Assembly (NCBI RefSeq): GCF_027270315.1
Contig: NZ_CP114413.1
Location: forward strand, 3,224,001-3,288,000
Length of the DNA stretch: 64,000 nt
Origin: Streptomyces cinnabarinus
Lineage (GTDB): Bacteria > Actinomycetota > Actinomycetes > Streptomycetales > Streptomycetaceae
Direction: 5' to 3'
The notes under the pieces are model-generated. The model was not told the origin of the DNA, did not search any database, and was given only the letters and a program-made list of their open reading frames with translations. Shown here one piece after another: positions 61,485 to 64,000 of this stretch; positions within the stretch are counted from its first letter, which is position 1; each line of letters opens with the position of its first letter. The position numbers were made by a program, and so were the translations under genes.

Positions 61485-64000
61485 GTGCCTGGCACAAACC
61501 TGACTCGCGAAGAGGCGCAGCAGCGGGCGAAGCTGCTGACCGTTGACTCGTACGAGATCGATCTCGACCTCTCCGGCGCGCAGGACGGCGGCACCTACCG
61601 GTCCGTGACCACGGTGCGCTTCGACGTCCTGGAGAACGGCGCCGAGTCCTTCATCGACCTGGTGGCTCCGGCCGTGCACGAGGTGACCCTCAACGGCGAG
61701 CCGCTCGACCCGGAGGCCTCCTTCAAGGACTCCCGGATCGCCCTGCCGGGGCTAGCGGCCGGCCGCAACGTCCTGCGGGTCGTCGCGGACTGCGCGTACA
61801 CCAACACCGGTGAGGGACTGCACCGGTTCGTCGACCCCGTCGACCAGCAGGCGTATCTGTACACCCAGTTCGAGGTCCCGGACGCCCGCCGCGTCTTCGC
61901 GTCCTTCGAGCAGCCCGATCTGAAGGCGACCTTCCAGTTCACCGTGAAGGCCCCCGAGGGCTGGACGGTCATTTCCAACTCGCCGACCCCGGAGCCCAAG
62001 GACAATGTCTGGTCCTTCGAGCCGACGCCGCGCATCTCGACGTACATCACCGCGCTCATCGTCGGCCCGTACCACTCCGTGCACAGCGTGTACGAGAAGG
62101 ACGGCCAGTCGGTCCCGCTCGGTATCTACTGCCGTCCCTCGCTCGCCGAGTTCCTCGACTCGGACGCGATCTTCGAGGTCACCCGGCAGGGCTTCGACTG
62201 GTTCCAGGAGAAGTTCGACTACGCCTATCCGTTCAAGAAGTACGACCAGCTCTTCGTGCCGGAGTTCAACGCGGGCGCGATGGAGAACGCGGGCGCGGTG
62301 ACCATCCGCGACCAGTACGTCTTCCGGTCCAAGGTGACGGACGCGGCGTACGAGATGCGCGCCGAGACGATCCTGCACGAGCTGGCCCACATGTGGTTCG
62401 GCGACCTGGTCACCATGGAGTGGTGGAACGACCTGTGGCTGAACGAGTCGTTCGCCACCTACACCTCCATCGCCTGCCAGGCCTACGCGCCCGAGAGCCG
62501 CTGGCCGCACGCGTGGACAACGTTCGCCAACTCCATGAAGACGTGGGCGTACCGCCAGGACCAGCTGCCCTCCACGCACCCGATCATGGCCGAGATCCGG
62601 GACCTGGACGACGTCCTGGTCAACTTCGACGGCATCACCTACGCCAAGGGCGCCTCCGTCCTGAAGCAGCTCGTCGCCTACGTCGGCATGGACGAGTTCT
62701 TCGCGGGCGTGCAGGCGTACTTCAAGAGCCACGCGTTCGGCAACACCCGCCTGTCCGACCTGCTCGGCGCGCTGGAGGAGACCTCCGGCCGTGACCTGAA
62801 GACCTGGTCGAAGGCGTGGCTGGAGACGGCCGGCATCAACGTCCTGCGCCCCGAGATCGAGACGGACGCGGACGGGGTCATCACCTCCTTCGCGATCCGC
62901 CAGGAGGCCCCGGCGCTGCCGGCGGGCGCCAAGGGCGAGCCCACGCTGCGTCCGCACCGCATCGCGGTCGGCCTGTACGAGCGGGACGAGGAGAGCGGCA
63001 AGCTGGTGCGCGACGAGCGCGTCGAGCTGGACGTGGACGGCGAGCTGACGGCCGTACCGCAGCTGGTCGGCAAGCGCCGTCCGGCGGTGGTGCTGCTGAA
63101 CGACGACGATCTGTCGTACGCCAAGGTCCGCCTCGACGAGGAGTCGCTGGCCTACGTCACCGAGCACCTGGGCGACTTCGAGTCCTCGCTGCCGCGCGCG
63201 CTGAGCTGGGCGTCGGCGTGGGACATGACGCGGGACGCCGAACTGGCCACCCGGGACTACCTCTCGCTGATCCTCTCCGGCATCGGCAAGGAGTCCGACA
63301 TCGGCGTGGTGCAGTCGCTGCACCGTCAGGTGAAGCTGGCCATCGAGCTGTACGCCGACCCGGCCGCCCGGGAGACACTGCTGGCCCGCTGGACCGACGC
63401 CACGCTGGCCCACCTGCGCTCCGCTCCGGCCGGCGGGGACCACCAGCTGGCGTGGGCGCGTGCCTTCGCGGCGACGGCCCGGACGCCGGAGCAGCTGGAC
63501 CTCCTGGAGGGGCTGCTGGACGGCACGCAGTCGATCGAGGGCCTGGTCGTCGACACCGAGCTGCGCTGGGCGTTCGTGCAGCGGCTCGCGGCGGTGGGGC
63601 GCTTCGACGAGGCGGAGATCGCGGGCGAGTACGAGCGGGACAGGACGGCGGCGGGTGAGCGGCACGCGGCCACGGCCCGTGCCTCCCGTCCGACCGCCGA
63701 GGCGAAGGCGGAGGCCTGGGCCTCGGTCATCGAGTCCGACAAGCTGCCCAACGCGGTGCAGGAGGCGGTGATCGGGGGCTTCGTCCAGACCGACCAGCGG
63801 GAGCTGCTGGCGCCGTACACGGACAAGTACTTCGAGAGCCTGAAGGGCATCTGGGACGCCCGTTCCCACGAGATCGCCCAGCAGATCGCGGTCGGCCTGT
63901 ACCCGACGATCCAGGTCTCCGAGGAGACCCTGGCCCGCACGGACAGCTGGCTCACCGAGGCCGCCCCGAGCGCGGCCCTGCACCGCCTGGTCTCCGAGTC
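61485..64000 (+). CDS. pepN: Aminopeptidase N (M1 family), second copy, 3' end beyond window
   Basis: Visible are 838 codons of an expected ~855. The GTG start at 61485 (MPGTNLTREEAQQ) follows GAGGAG at 8 nt. The exopeptidase motif GAMEN and the zinc motif HELAH (residues 298-302) with the downstream Glu are intact. The whole length aligns with the gene at 38019, so both are paralogues of the same subfamily. It runs off the right edge a few residues before its likely end. Confidence 0.96.
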   Translation, partial: MPGTNLTREEAQQRAKLLTVDSYEIDLDLSGAQDGGTYRSVTTVRFDVLENGAESFIDLVAPAVHEVTLNGEPLDPEASFKDSRIALPGLAAGRNVLRVVADCAYTNTGEGLHRFVDPVDQQAYLYTQFEVPDARRVFASFEQPDLKATFQFTVKAPEGWTVISNSPTPEPKDNVWSFEPTPRISTYITALIVGPYHSVHSVYEKDGQSVPLGIYCRPSLAEFLDSDAIFEVTRQGFDWFQEKFDYAYPFKKYDQLFVPEFNAGAMENAGAVTIRDQYVFRSKVTDAAYEMRAETILHELAHMWFGDLVTMEWWNDLWLNESFATYTSIACQAYAPESRWPHAWTTFANSMKTWAYRQDQLPSTHPIMAEIRDLDDVLVNFDGITYAKGASVLKQLVAYVGMDEFFAGVQAYFKSHAFGNTRLSDLLGALEETSGRDLKTWSKAWLETAGINVLRPEIETDADGVITSFAIRQEAPALPAGAKGEPTLRPHRIAVGLYERDEESGKLVRDERVELDVDGELTAVPQLVGKRRPAVVLLNDDDLSYAKVRLDEESLAYVTEHLGDFESSLPRALSWASAWDMTRDAELATRDYLSLILSGIGKESDIGVVQSLHRQVKLAIELYADPAARETLLARWTDATLAHLRSAPAGGDHQLAWARAFAATARTPEQLDLLEGLLDGTQSIEGLVVDTELRWAFVQRLAAVGRFDEAEIAGEYERDRTAAGERHAATARASRPTAEAKAEAWASVIESDKLPNAVQEAVIGGFVQTDQRELLAPYTDKYFESLKGIWDARSHEIAQQIAVGLYPTIQVSEETLARTDSWLTEAAPSAALHRLVSE

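Noticed and set aside
61752..63983. 743-residue minus-strand frame across the second pepN
   Set aside because: It is antisense to conserved pepN sequence and lacks a domain.
1..64000. CRISPR array or cas genes
   Set aside because: No regularly spaced repeats of 25-40 bp and no Cas-like proteins were seen.
1..64000. rRNA operon or replication origin
   Set aside because: No rRNA-like sequence, dnaA gene or DnaA-box cluster was seen.

Overview
The window is high-GC chromosomal DNA from a Streptomyces or very close relative. The evidence is strong third-position GC bias, frequent GTG starts, Tat signals, very rare TTA codons, and the order valS - small membrane protein - clpX - clpP2 - clpP1 - tig, followed by tRNA-Pro, nei2, rpiB, amino-acid permeases, pepN and asd. 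It is a core-chromosome segment with a few accessory insertions.

Layout. 1-8.1 kb: 3'-truncated valS, a Pro/Gln/Tyr-rich membrane protein, and the protein-quality-control block clpX/clpP2/clpP1/tig with a candidate ClgR box. 8.28-8.56 kb: tRNA-Pro(UGG) and tRNA-Gly(UCC). 8.5-10.3 kb: a 1.7-kb island bounded by ~70-bp direct repeats of the tRNA-Gly 3' end and terminator, carrying a cysteine-rich protein, an HTH protein and a 2-TM protein but no integrase. 10.3-18.8 kb: small membrane proteins, an acyltransferase, HD and SpoIIE-type phosphohydrolases, an Eis-like acetyltransferase, an Nei-type glycosylase, rpiB and an APC permease. 18.8-26 kb: a membrane Ser/Thr kinase divergent from an LPKTG surface protein, bioY, a second APC permease, a candidate small RNA, a DUF574 methyltransferase and a histidine phosphatase.

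26-37.2 kb is a carbon-uptake locus. An FGGY kinase is divergent from a translationally coupled operon of a Tat lipoprotein binding protein, two permeases, two unlike ABC ATPases, a DeoR regulator, a 2-hydroxyacid dehydrogenase, a second FGGY kinase and a secreted glycerophosphodiesterase. The binding-protein gene has a TTA codon, so bldA control is expected.

40.8-48.6 kb is the most unusual part. A LCAT/PGAP1-type lipase with a TTA codon overlaps by 8 nt a 1437-residue protein with a caspase-like protease domain, a NACHT/STAND NTPase and a long WD40-like propeller. This looks like a sensor-effector conflict or programmed-death system. An AbiEi/DUF559-like protein converges on it, and a serine hydrolase lies just upstream.

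48.7-64 kb: a Tat-secreted metallophosphoesterase, a PPOX-VOC pair divergent from a CGNR regulator, a large secreted subtilase, an ECF sigma factor with a membrane partner, a TerD-domain multidomain protein, asd, a DUF1203 protein and a second pepN running off the right edge. Functions come from motif recognition by eye; no database search was possible.
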